Shown here one piece after another: positions 16,199 through 24,038 of a stretch of 64,000 bases of DNA. The position numbers and the translations under genes are program-made. The stretch comes from CBDAQR01 sp965199055 (lineage in GTDB: Bacteria; Pseudomonadota; Gammaproteobacteria; Pseudomonadales; Halieaceae). The notes under the pieces are model-generated. The model ran no database searches. It was not told where the DNA came from and was given only the letters and a program-made list of their open reading frames with translations. The first letter of the stretch is position 1, and each line of letters begins with the position of its first letter. Where the stretch lies: positions 1 through 64,000 of the forward strand of contig CBDAQR010000003.1 of NCBI GenBank assembly GCA_965199055.1. Direction: 5' to 3'.

Positions 16199-17146
16199 GT
16201 GACGGACAGACTCAAGGGCAAAAGCATCGCGATTACAGGTGCTGGGCGTGGCATAGGCCGCGCGCTGGCGCTGCGGTTCGCAGACGAGGGAGCCCGCATC
16301 GTGGTCGCGGATTACGGTGCCGATGGTGAGGGCGGCGGCAGCGCATCAAAATCACCCGCTGATCAGGTTGTTTCTGAAATCCGCGAACTCGGGGGTGACG
16401 CGGTCGCAGTCTACGACGACGTGGCGACGATCGCCGGCGGCGAGAGCGTCGTGCAGGCGGCGCTCGAGCACTTCGGTAGTCTGGATGGCCTGGTATGCAA
16501 TGCTGGCATCATGCCTTCGACGAAACAGCTCTGGGAGCTGAACGATGATGAGTGGGACAATGTCGTTCGGGTAAATCTCAAGGGTCACTTTTGCCCCATA
16601 CGTGCCGCCATTCCGGTCATGCAAAAGCAAGGCAGCGGCCGTCTTATCTACTTCTCGTCGACGGCGGCGATCGCGGCAGATCATGGTAGCGTTGGAAACG
16701 ATTACGCCAGCCCCTATGGGGCGTCAAAGGCGGGCGTGCTCGGGCTGATGTGGGGCACGGCATCACAACTCTCGAAGTTCGGCATCACTTCAAATGCAAT
16801 CTTTCCTGGTGCTGCCACCCGACTGGTAGATATTCGGCTCCCTGAATCCCTGCAGGCGGCTGAATTTCTGAGCGACAATGCCGCCGGGACCTGGCGCGAT
16901 CCAACTCACATCGCGCCTATTGTCGCCTATCTTTTAAGCGACGCTGGCGCGAATGTAAACGGCCAACTGTTCGGCACCATGGGTGGCCGGCTCGCACACT
17001 ACAGCCAGGTAGAGCCCTTGCAAGTCATCAATGCAGTAGAAGATATCGGTTTCTCCATGGACGAGCTGTTCCGCCGTTTTCCCGAAGAGTTCGGGGAGGA
17101 CCTCAGCTTCGACCCTGCCCCGTTTCCACCGCCTGTCAGCGACTAG
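16199..17146 (+). CDS. SDR family NAD(P)-dependent oxidoreductase
   Basis: This 315-residue protein starts with GTG, with AGGA upstream. It has the Rossmann glycine motif TGAGRGIG (residues about 13-20), NAG, the active-site serine in YFSSTAA and the YGASKAG tyrosine-lysine pair. The insert GGGSASKSPADQVVSEI and the extended C-terminus resemble SDR domains of the multifunctional (17-beta-HSD4/MFE-2-like) hydroxyacyl-CoA dehydrogenase type. It probably oxidises a hydroxyacyl-CoA or related alcohol. Its end overlaps the convergent cyclase gene by four bases. Confidence 0.88.
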   Translation: MTDRLKGKSIAITGAGRGIGRALALRFADEGARIVVADYGADGEGGGSASKSPADQVVSEIRELGGDAVAVYDDVATIAGGESVVQAALEHFGSLDGLVCNAGIMPSTKQLWELNDDEWDNVVRVNLKGHFCPIRAAIPVMQKQGSGRLIYFSSTAAIAADHGSVGNDYASPYGASKAGVLGLMWGTASQLSKFGITSNAIFPGAATRLVDIRLPESLQAAEFLSDNAAGTWRDPTHIAPIVAYLLSDAGANVNGQLFGTMGGRLAHYSQVEPLQVINAVEDIGFSMDELFRRFPEEFGEDLSFDPAPFPPPVSD

Positions 17147-18117
17147 AATACGGCGATAGGATTGACCGGAGCGCCCGTTCCGCCGTCAGCCCGCAAGGGC
17201 GCTACTACAAACAGGAACTCCCACCTACCCTGCTTCGATGCTTCGCTGGCCAGTGCGTCGAGATCGAGATTGTCAAAGAGTGGCATGCCCAGACTCACCA
17301 GAGCCAGCAAGTGCACTGGCGCCTGCAGGCCTTCAACCCCCGAGGGAATAACATCATTGCCACCATCAGAGCCCAAAACTGCAACATCTCTTTGCTTCAA
17401 CCACTTGACCACAGAAGCATGTAATCCGGCCGCGCCCAGCGCCAGGTGAATCGCTCCATGCTTTCTATCATGCACCCAGCGGCCGGTACGAACCAACAGT
17501 ACATCACCCTGACGCACGCTAATCCCCGTTTTTTCCTCCCAGGCCTCAAGATCTGGCACGGTAATCGGCTCACCCCGCTGAAGATAGTCCACTCCCCGCA
17601 GCCATGGCATATCAACCAGAAGACCACGGCTGAAGATACCGTCTTGAATATTTTGAATACCCAGCTTTCCAGCACCCTCGGGGCGAGTTAAATCGGCTGT
17701 GAACCCGTTATACGACCTGCCTTTATAGGCCATATGAGACAGCGCATCGATGTGGGCGTGTGCCGCCCCGTGATATTCCACAGAATATTTATCACTAACA
17801 ACATCGTAAGCTCCAAAGCTGTGAACGGATGACTTGTGCACAAAAGGATGCGTGTTGTGATCGCTTTTGTCCTTATTCAGATCCAGGCCCAGGGAGATGG
17901 CGACTCCCTGCTTGACCAGACTGGCAGCCGATAGTCTTACCGCGGGGCTTATCAAATTCAGGGTACCTAGCTCATCTTCTTGACCCCAACGCCCCCAGTT
18001 CGATAGTTCATCAAACCAGCGATCAAATTGTTGCACGCTGATTGCCTCGGGCTTAGGTTCCGCTGAGGTCGCAGTCAGCGGAAAGATACAAAGCAGGAGG
18101 ATGACAATGTTTTTCAT
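17143..18117 (-). CDS. Secreted cyclase family (kynurenine-formamidase-like) hydrolase
   Basis: This 324-residue protein has a clear signal peptide (MKNIVILLLCIFPLTATSA). The family metal-binding motif appears as GAAHAHIDALSHM near residue 115, keeping the HxDxxxH ligands while the first residues differ from the usual HxGTHxD. RQGDVLLVRTGRW and LGSDGGNDVIPS are typical of the longer cyclase subfamily found in catabolic clusters. The product is expected in the periplasm. The start has GAGGGA upstream. Confidence 0.82.
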   Translation of the reverse strand: MKNIVILLLCIFPLTATSAEPKPEAISVQQFDRWFDELSNWGRWGQEDELGTLNLISPAVRLSAASLVKQGVAISLGLDLNKDKSDHNTHPFVHKSSVHSFGAYDVVSDKYSVEYHGAAHAHIDALSHMAYKGRSYNGFTADLTRPEGAGKLGIQNIQDGIFSRGLLVDMPWLRGVDYLQRGEPITVPDLEAWEEKTGISVRQGDVLLVRTGRWVHDRKHGAIHLALGAAGLHASVVKWLKQRDVAVLGSDGGNDVIPSGVEGLQAPVHLLALVSLGMPLFDNLDLDALASEASKQGRWEFLFVVAPLRADGGTGAPVNPIAVF

Positions 18118-18163
18118 GCTGGATTCCCTCAGTGAAATTGCCCGTTAAGCGAGGCTGTTCCGA

Positions 18164-19246
18164 TCATTTTTTCGGAATACTCTCGATGCTATAGCCCCTG
18201 GCCGACCAGGCCTCCGCAAGAAGTAGCCCGACCTTCTCTGCCGAATCCTGCTCATTCTCAGCGGTAATATGCCCGGAGGTTAAGAAGCCTTTCCGATACA
18301 GAGCCAGCAATTGGGCGATCACAATGGCGTACCTATAGACACCCAATACCCAATAGAAGGCAAAATCCGCCTCGGCCAGTTGTTGCTCCGCTGATCGGTG
18401 ATATTGCGCCAGGGCCTCGCGCCTGGAAGGCCAACCGGGCGCGGTATAGGGCATCTTGGCCATATGGCTGTAGGCGAGGGAGTCGTTTGGCTCACCCCAG
18501 TAAAGTAGCGTCAGCACCAGGTCATAGATCGGATCGCCAATAGTGCACATATCCCAATCCAGCACTGCATTCACAGCGAAGGTCTCAGGGTCGATCAGCA
18601 TATTGTCCAGCTTGAAATCGTTATGAACCAGGCTCAGGGGGCGCTGCTCAGGAAGCTTCTCCATCAGCCAGGCCACTATTTTTTCTGAATCCGCCAGCTC
18701 ATCGTCAGCCAGAACACGCTGGGCTCGCTTACCCCAGCCCTGCACCTGGCGCTCCAGGTAGCCATCGCCTTTCCCCAGCCCCGACAACTCTTGTGTCTCG
18801 TAATCAATAGAGTGAAGCTCAGCCAGCGTCGAGATCACCTGCATCCCCAGCCTGGCGCCGATATCTTCCACGCCTGCCAGATCGCCTGGCAACTCTTCAT
18901 TGATGGTGATCCCTTCACGAAACTCACTGAGACAAAACGGAACACCCATCACGGACTCATCCTGACACAAGTGCAGCGCACGCGGCGCATAGGGATAGCA
19001 GCTGTTCAGGCCGGACAAGACGTTGAATTCGCGCTCTACATCGTTCGCGCCGGGAGCGGAACCCTGAGGAGGACAACGCAGCACCGCCTTTGCCCCATCT
19101 AATTGCAGCAGGTAATTGAGATTGGCCGCACCGGCGGAAAACTGCCTGATGCCGGCATCCAAATTGAGCGAAAAGCCCTTCGAGTTCAGATACCTCGCTA
19201 CTTTGGCCCAGTCCTGCTCGGCCTGCAATGACGGTGCAACGAACAT
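18164..19246 (-). CDS. APH-type phosphotransferase family protein (ACAD10/11-like)
   Basis: This 360-residue aminoglycoside-phosphotransferase-fold protein shows the catalytic loop LVHNDFKLDNMLID near residue 210 and the metal-binding VLDWDMCTIGDPIYDL about 25 residues later. In acyl-CoA catabolic clusters such proteins resemble the kinase domain of ACAD10/11, which phosphorylates hydroxyacyl-CoAs before dehydration. That role fits the neighbours but is inferred. The start is four bases from the upstream SDR stop, so they form one operon. Confidence 0.85.
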   Translation of the reverse strand: MFVAPSLQAEQDWAKVARYLNSKGFSLNLDAGIRQFSAGAANLNYLLQLDGAKAVLRCPPQGSAPGANDVEREFNVLSGLNSCYPYAPRALHLCQDESVMGVPFCLSEFREGITINEELPGDLAGVEDIGARLGMQVISTLAELHSIDYETQELSGLGKGDGYLERQVQGWGKRAQRVLADDELADSEKIVAWLMEKLPEQRPLSLVHNDFKLDNMLIDPETFAVNAVLDWDMCTIGDPIYDLVLTLLYWGEPNDSLAYSHMAKMPYTAPGWPSRREALAQYHRSAEQQLAEADFAFYWVLGVYRYAIVIAQLLALYRKGFLTSGHITAENEQDSAEKVGLLLAEAWSARGYSIESIPKK

Positions 19247-19250
19247 GGCC

Positions 19251-19994
19251 TCACATCCCCGATAGAAGGCTCAGGCCACCATCGACAGGGAATGATACAC
19301 CTGTCACGTATGCGGCCAGGGGTGAAGCCAGGAACAGTACGGCACCGGCGATGTCTTCGGGGGTGCCATAGCGGCCCGCGGGCACGCGCTGCCCAAACTC
19401 TGGTTCCGCCTCTTCAGTCATTTGCCCTGCGGTCAACTTGGTGGGCACTGCTCCGGGGCCTACCCCATTGACGCGAATGCCCAATTTCCCCCATTTCCAG
19501 GCCAGCACTTTGTTCAAGTGCTTCAGGCCCGCCTTACTGGCGGAGTATGACGGGTTATTGCGGGCCACGTGGTAGGCTACGATGGAGTCCAGGTTGATTA
19601 TGCAGCCCTGGCGCTCCGAGAGTTTGTCCTTGAAACTGTTGCAGACATCCATGACGCCGTTCAGGTTGACCGTCATCACCCAGTCAAAACCCTCCCGTTC
19701 GAACTCTCGACTACCGTACAGAACGGTACCGACCGCATTAACCAATACATCGATGACTTCAACGCTATCGGCTAATTGATTGACACTCTCTGGCGATGAA
19801 ACATCCAGTTGCAGATAGCGCAAACCGCTGAAATCCTGATCGTAGTCAGCCGCCGGTTTGGTGCCGGTCACCGTGACGCTGGCGCCGGCACGCTCAAATA
19901 CTCTCGCGATTCCATAACCGATACCATCCGATCCACCTGTAACCAGCACCGACTTACCAGAAAAATCCAGGCTAGAGTCCAGATTCAATTGCAT
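19251..19994 (-). CDS. SDR family oxidoreductase
   Basis: The protein has 247 residues from the ATG at 19994, with GGAAGAG upstream; a TTG five codons earlier would overlap the previous gene. It contains the TGGSDGIG cofactor motif, NAVG in place of NAG, the serine in NLDSIVAY, YSASKAG and a C-terminal GVSFPVDGGLS. This is the classical SDR layout ending in a substrate-binding loop. The ATG lies one base after the stop of the alcohol dehydrogenase gene, indicating tight coupling. Confidence 0.88.
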   Translation of the reverse strand: MQLNLDSSLDFSGKSVLVTGGSDGIGYGIARVFERAGASVTVTGTKPAADYDQDFSGLRYLQLDVSSPESVNQLADSVEVIDVLVNAVGTVLYGSREFEREGFDWVMTVNLNGVMDVCNSFKDKLSERQGCIINLDSIVAYHVARNNPSYSASKAGLKHLNKVLAWKWGKLGIRVNGVGPGAVPTKLTAGQMTEEAEPEFGQRVPAGRYGTPEDIAGAVLFLASPLAAYVTGVSFPVDGGLSLLSGM

Positions 19995-19995
19995 A

Positions 19996-21066
19996 TTATT
20001 CTCTTCCAACCTCTATTTTTAATTTCAGGCAATCCGCACCGCGTGCATCGAACAGCTCATAGGCCTGAGCTCCTTCAGATAGTTGGAAGTGATGACTGAA
20101 AAGTCCTTCCGCCCGAATTTTTCCACTCTGAATCAACTGAATCAGCTCATCCCAGCAATCGACAACGCTGGCCGTACCGGCAAAGAACTGCACACCCTTC
20201 ATTTGGATATATCGCGCAGACACCTGGCCATCTCCCTGCACAATGCCGAGTACCGCCACTCGCCCACCGGGCCGAACAATTTTTAGAGCCTGAGAAATCG
20301 TTTCGGCGTGACCCACCGCTTCGATCACACAATCCACTCCGCGCCCACCGGTCGCCTCTTTGATAGTGGCCAGCGCCTCCGCTGGCTCAAGCGCCTGTGC
20401 GCCCAATGTCTCCCCGTGGGATCGTCGTGCGGCTACTGGATCTATTGCGTAAACCTTCTGGGCGCCGAGTGCGAAGCAACTTTCCACTGCCATTAATCCA
20501 ACCGGGCCCAGGCCAATCACCAGGGCAGTATCGCCCTGTTTAACATTCGCTCCGGTGGCACCGAAGTACCCGGTACTGAGGGCATCGGTGAGTAGCAAGG
20601 CCTGGTCATCTGAGACACCTTCGGGAATTCGCCTGGCAAACAGATCCGCGTGAGGTACACGCAAGTACTCAGCCTGCCCTCCATCCAAGCCAGGGTGGGT
20701 ACCGAAGGCACCGCCGCTCTCCAGGCTTGGGTTGTGGCAATAGGCGACCTGCCCGGCCAGGCAAGCGGGGCAATGGCCGCAACCCATGCCCGGAGAAATC
20801 ATTACCGCATCGCCAACGCGATGGGTTTTAACGTCCTTACCCACCTCCAGCACTTCGCCGATGGTCTCGTGCCCAACACAGAAATGCGGCATGGGTTGGC
20901 TGTAATCGAAGGGACCTATCTTGTCACCATGATAGAGATGCAGGTCGGAACCACAAATGGAGCAGGCCTTCACACCGACGATGATATCGTCGGCCTTCTC
21001 AAGCTTGGGGTCGGGATAGTCCTGGTGAACTATCTTTCCGGCGCCGTGAAATACCAGTGCTTTCAT
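19996..21066 (-). CDS. Zinc-dependent alcohol dehydrogenase (MDR family)
   Basis: The protein has 356 residues from the ATG at 21066 (MKALVFHGAG); the extra 54 codons in the open frame are not family-like. The catalytic zinc ligands appear as CSICGSD and GHE, the four structural-zinc cysteines as CGHCPACLAGQVAYC, and the NAD-binding motif as GLGPVGL. It oxidises an alcohol to an aldehyde or ketone. It leads the operon with the SDR and the APH-like kinase. Confidence 0.9.
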   Translation of the reverse strand: MKALVFHGAGKIVHQDYPDPKLEKADDIIVGVKACSICGSDLHLYHGDKIGPFDYSQPMPHFCVGHETIGEVLEVGKDVKTHRVGDAVMISPGMGCGHCPACLAGQVAYCHNPSLESGGAFGTHPGLDGGQAEYLRVPHADLFARRIPEGVSDDQALLLTDALSTGYFGATGANVKQGDTALVIGLGPVGLMAVESCFALGAQKVYAIDPVAARRSHGETLGAQALEPAEALATIKEATGGRGVDCVIEAVGHAETISQALKIVRPGGRVAVLGIVQGDGQVSARYIQMKGVQFFAGTASVVDCWDELIQLIQSGKIRAEGLFSHHFQLSEGAQAYELFDARGADCLKLKIEVGRE

Positions 21067-21155
21067 TACGCCGAATGAGGCATGTAGGGTTCGCGAACTC
21101 GCTCCCGCGTGGCGAACACGATGTGACAGTTCATAGTCTCGGTAATCACGATAAC

Positions 21156-22199
21156 TTATGCGGCGCCCTTTCCTGACTCTTCCAATAGCGCTTCCATGTC
21201 TGTGCCGCGCGCCGGAACAGGTACCCAATGGGGGTAGATCGGAGCTTGTGCGCTCACCTCATCCAGTCGCTTCAATTCTTCGGCACTCAGCTTGATATCA
21301 ATTGCGGCAAGGTTGTCCTCCAACTGATGCTGCTTACGCGCCCCCACGATCACTGAGGTCACACCATCCTGGTGCAGCAACCAGCTGAGGGCGATCTGCC
21401 CGGGTGGCCGCCCATGCTGCTCACCGATCTCGCTAAGCACAGCCACCACGCGATCGCCCTGTTCAAGATCCATTGGCGGATAGTTCATGGCACTGCGGCG
21501 GCCTTCGCTGGCATTTTCCCCAGAGTATTTACCCGTAAGGAATCCGGCGGAGAGCGGCGAATAAATCATGGTTCCCATGCCCAGGTGTTTGACAGCAGGA
21601 AGTATGTCCCACTCAAGATCGCGCCCTACGAGTGAGTAATAACATTGCAGCGAGCAAGTACGTTCTGTGCCCAACTGACGCGCAACGCCATCGGCCAAAG
21701 CAATCTGCCAGGCCGAAGAGTTTGAAAGTCCGATATAGCGCACTTTTCCCTGCCTGACGCAGTCATCCAGGGCTCGCATGGTCTCTTCAATCGGCGTGGA
21801 GACATCCCACAAGTGAAGCTGATACAAGTCGATATAGTCAGTTCCAAGCCTATCAAGACTCTCTTCGACTTCCCGCATGATGGAGGCTCGGCTATTACCC
21901 ATCCGGTTAACGCCTTTGCCCATGGGTAGGTAGACCTTGGTGGCCAAAACCACGTCTTTACGCTTTGCGCCCAGCGCCTTGCCCAGCATGCGCTCTGAAG
22001 TTCCATGGCCGTATGCGTTGGCCGTATCAAAGAAGTTAATACCGGCATCAAGGCAGGTTGCCACCATGCGATCGGCCGATTCCTGACCCTCATTGCCAAG
22101 CCATGCCTGTTGGGTTTGCTCTTCTTCACCAAAGGTCATCGCGCCAAAGCAGAAGCGGGACACATAAAGGCCTGTATTACCCAGTGGGAGGTATTCCAT
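21156..22199 (-). CDS. Aldo/keto reductase
   Basis: This 347-residue TIM-barrel protein carries the AKR catalytic residues in DTANAYGHG (Asp and Tyr), ATKVYLP (Lys) and LYQLHLWD (His). The C-terminal IVGARKQHQLEDNL is the NADPH-binding segment of the YghZ/PhdYeFN-like subgroup. It reduces aldehydes or ketones. AGGAAGC lies nine bases before the ATG. It sits between the alcohol dehydrogenase and crotonase paralogue 2 on the same strand. Confidence 0.9.
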   Translation of the reverse strand: MEYLPLGNTGLYVSRFCFGAMTFGEEEQTQQAWLGNEGQESADRMVATCLDAGINFFDTANAYGHGTSERMLGKALGAKRKDVVLATKVYLPMGKGVNRMGNSRASIMREVEESLDRLGTDYIDLYQLHLWDVSTPIEETMRALDDCVRQGKVRYIGLSNSSAWQIALADGVARQLGTERTCSLQCYYSLVGRDLEWDILPAVKHLGMGTMIYSPLSAGFLTGKYSGENASEGRRSAMNYPPMDLEQGDRVVAVLSEIGEQHGRPPGQIALSWLLHQDGVTSVIVGARKQHQLEDNLAAIDIKLSAEELKRLDEVSAQAPIYPHWVPVPARGTDMEALLEESGKGAA

Positions 22200-22234
22200 C
22201 GTTAGCTTCCTATCGTTCTATAAGACCAGTGGTT

Positions 22235-23065
22235 CTATTTGTAATCGTCGCCAAACTCCTCATCGCGTTCGCGATAAGTCGCCTTAACATCTCCCAATAG
22301 GGAGTTTTTGAACGCCAGACAGCTCTCGGTGTGTCTCGCCAGTGTTTCAATTTCCGCGCCCCATCGGATACCGGTTCGAATACCCATGATTTCCATCTGT
22401 TTGTGCATAGCCCGCTTATTGATCTGCTGCACGTCTATGGGAACCTTGGCGACTCTCTCCGCCATATTCAACACTGCGTCGTCCAGCTCATCGGCGGGAT
22501 GAGCGCGATTGGCAAAGCCGTACTGCACCGACTCCGAGCCAGAAATGGAATCGCCCGTGAGCATCATCTCCATGGAGGGCCGCATACCCATAATCCATGG
22601 AAAAAACTGCACGTTAGGCGGCGTTGCGTTACGCACGATGGGATAACCGATCTTGGCGTCTTCGGCGACGTACACAAGATCACTGCCGGCTGCTAATTCT
22701 GCGGCACCACCAATGCAGGAGCCGTGCACCTGGCAGATAATCGGCTTACACATGTCCCACATCCTGATGCAGCTCTCCGCCAGATGTCTTGGCCACATGC
22801 CGAGGCCGCCTGCTGTGTGAAAGGGCTGACCGATTTTGTTGAGATCCCTCGAGCCCTCATACAGATCATAGCCGGAGGAGAAGTTCTTGCCGCCGCCGCG
22901 GATGATGGTGACGCGAATCGAGTCATCCACATCTGCAGACTCAAGCGCATGGAAAAACTCGCGACGTAAGTCTTGAGACAGTGCATTGGCCTTTTCGGGG
23001 TTATTGAGCGTGATGCGCTGAACGTAATCTAAGGGCCGATCGATGATTATTTTTGAGTATTCCAT
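22235..23065 (-). CDS. Enoyl-CoA hydratase/isomerase family protein (paralogue 2)
   Basis: This 276-residue crotonase starts at MEYSKIIIDRPLDYVQRITL, preceded by AGGAG. The longer open frame is rejected because this start aligns exactly with paralogue 1 at 9833-10654. GSCIGGAAELAAGSD keeps the first catalytic glutamate, while IGYPIVRN again lacks the second. The strong resemblance of the two proteins, including the odd active site, indicates duplication. It is the first gene of a minus-strand run (crotonase, aldo/keto reductase, then alcohol dehydrogenase, SDR and kinase). Confidence 0.88.
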   Translation of the reverse strand: MEYSKIIIDRPLDYVQRITLNNPEKANALSQDLRREFFHALESADVDDSIRVTIIRGGGKNFSSGYDLYEGSRDLNKIGQPFHTAGGLGMWPRHLAESCIRMWDMCKPIICQVHGSCIGGAAELAAGSDLVYVAEDAKIGYPIVRNATPPNVQFFPWIMGMRPSMEMMLTGDSISGSESVQYGFANRAHPADELDDAVLNMAERVAKVPIDVQQINKRAMHKQMEIMGIRTGIRWGAEIETLARHTESCLAFKNSLLGDVKATYRERDEEFGDDYK

Positions 23066-23098
23066 GGGGGCTCCTGAGTCTGGGAGGATTACAGTGCA

Positions 23099-23140
23099 AA
23101 TGACACATTTTATACTATGTGTATTTTTTGTCTTTTGCAA
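23099..23140 (-). promoter_or_regulatory. Promoter and TetR-type operator of crotonase paralogue 2
   Basis: AATGACACA (23099-23107), a 12-bp spacer and TGTATTTTT give the shared operator; ACACAT and ATGTGT inside it are also exact inverted repeats. The overlapping minus-strand promoter is TTGCAA (23135-23140), 17 bp, TAGTAT (23112-23117), matching that of paralogue 1. Confidence 0.6.
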
Positions 23141-23282
23141 CTGCGCCGGCAGAACATTTCTGGCCTCCATGGCCGCACGCCAAGTGAGGACTTCGCATGG
23201 AAGCCATTGAAATGATAAGATAAATCCTTAAAACAACCCGACCAAGCCATCTGCGCGGACAGGATCATCTACGAGAGCTGAT

Positions 23283-23882
23283 ATGCCGAGAAAGTCAAAC
23301 TCCCCCATCGCATGGGGTAATGCGAAAGAGTCGAAACAGATCATCATAGACGCAACTGTGAGCTGCTTTGAACGATACGGACCTCAACGCACGTCAATGG
23401 ACGATATCGCCGAGGCCGCGGGGATATCCCGCAAAACCCTCTACAGGGTATTCGAAGATCGCCCGAAACTGATTCAGGCTGTTTTACAAAGTCGATGGGG
23501 CAAAATATCGGAAAAAACCCAGAAGCGGATCGCGAAAGCCAGCAGTTTTGAAGAAGCCCTGCTGGAAGGCTCCATGGTCGCTGTCACTGGTGCTCTGAAT
23601 GACAAACTCACCAACGAGATCGTCCACAAGGCCACAGACCATACCTTGGAGCAGTTCCTGATTCGGGGCAACGAGGTTACTCACAGAATGCTGCTCAGCA
23701 TCTGGGAGACAGCAATCGCAGAAGGTCGAGAAGCGGGTGTCATTAAGCCCAAGCTGTCAGATGAACGCATTCTCGATATTATAGCGAGCATACACGCACT
23801 TCTTATCATGCGTGATGATGGCCCTGCCAAGCAAAGAGCTTTCCTCAAAGACGTATTGTTACCGGCAATCCTGGTGGCTTAA
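23283..23882 (+). CDS. TetR/AcrR family regulator (paralogue 2)
   Basis: This 199-residue protein has the HTH DDIAEAAGISRKTLYRVF identical to paralogue 1, followed by a helical ligand domain sharing EALLEGS, NDKL, ATDHTLEQF and the ending MRDDGPAKQRAFLKDVLLPAI. Identical recognition helices imply that the two regulators can bind the same operators. It is divergent from crotonase paralogue 2, with about 215 bases between them that contain the operator/promoter. Confidence 0.88.
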   Translation: MPRKSNSPIAWGNAKESKQIIIDATVSCFERYGPQRTSMDDIAEAAGISRKTLYRVFEDRPKLIQAVLQSRWGKISEKTQKRIAKASSFEEALLEGSMVAVTGALNDKLTNEIVHKATDHTLEQFLIRGNEVTHRMLLSIWETAIAEGREAGVIKPKLSDERILDIIASIHALLIMRDDGPAKQRAFLKDVLLPAILVA

Positions 23883-23910
23883 AACTTCTGACAATCAATC
23901 CTAAGGTTTG

Positions 23911-23950
23911 ACACAGCGACGGTGGAGAGCTGCCGTCACTTGTGTTTTTT
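23911..23950 (+). terminator. Probable rho-independent terminator after the TetR gene
   Basis: ACACA..GACGG pairs with CCGTC...TGTGT around a 10-nt loop, with a small internal mismatch, and is followed by a run of T. It lies 29 bases after the TetR stop. Confidence 0.5.
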
Positions 23951-23986
23951 AAAAAAGGCCTACGGCGCCGCTCTGCGCAACTGAAC

Positions 23987-24016
23987 ATGAGACATACTGT
24001 CTGTATTTTGTGTCAT
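23987..24016 (+). promoter_or_regulatory. Operator-like inverted repeat before the PQQ dehydrogenase
   Basis: ATGAGACA (23987-23994) and TGTGTCAT (24009-24016) form an inverted repeat with one mismatch and a 14-bp spacer, two bases wider than the other sites. It ends 22 bases before the start codon. Confidence 0.4.
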
Positions 24017-24038
24017 TTACGTTATATCATTTCTCCCC

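Noticed and set aside
19995..21228. The extra 54 codons upstream of the zinc alcohol dehydrogenase.
   Set aside because: The family starts at MKALVFHG; the extension is Arg/His-rich and not protein-like.
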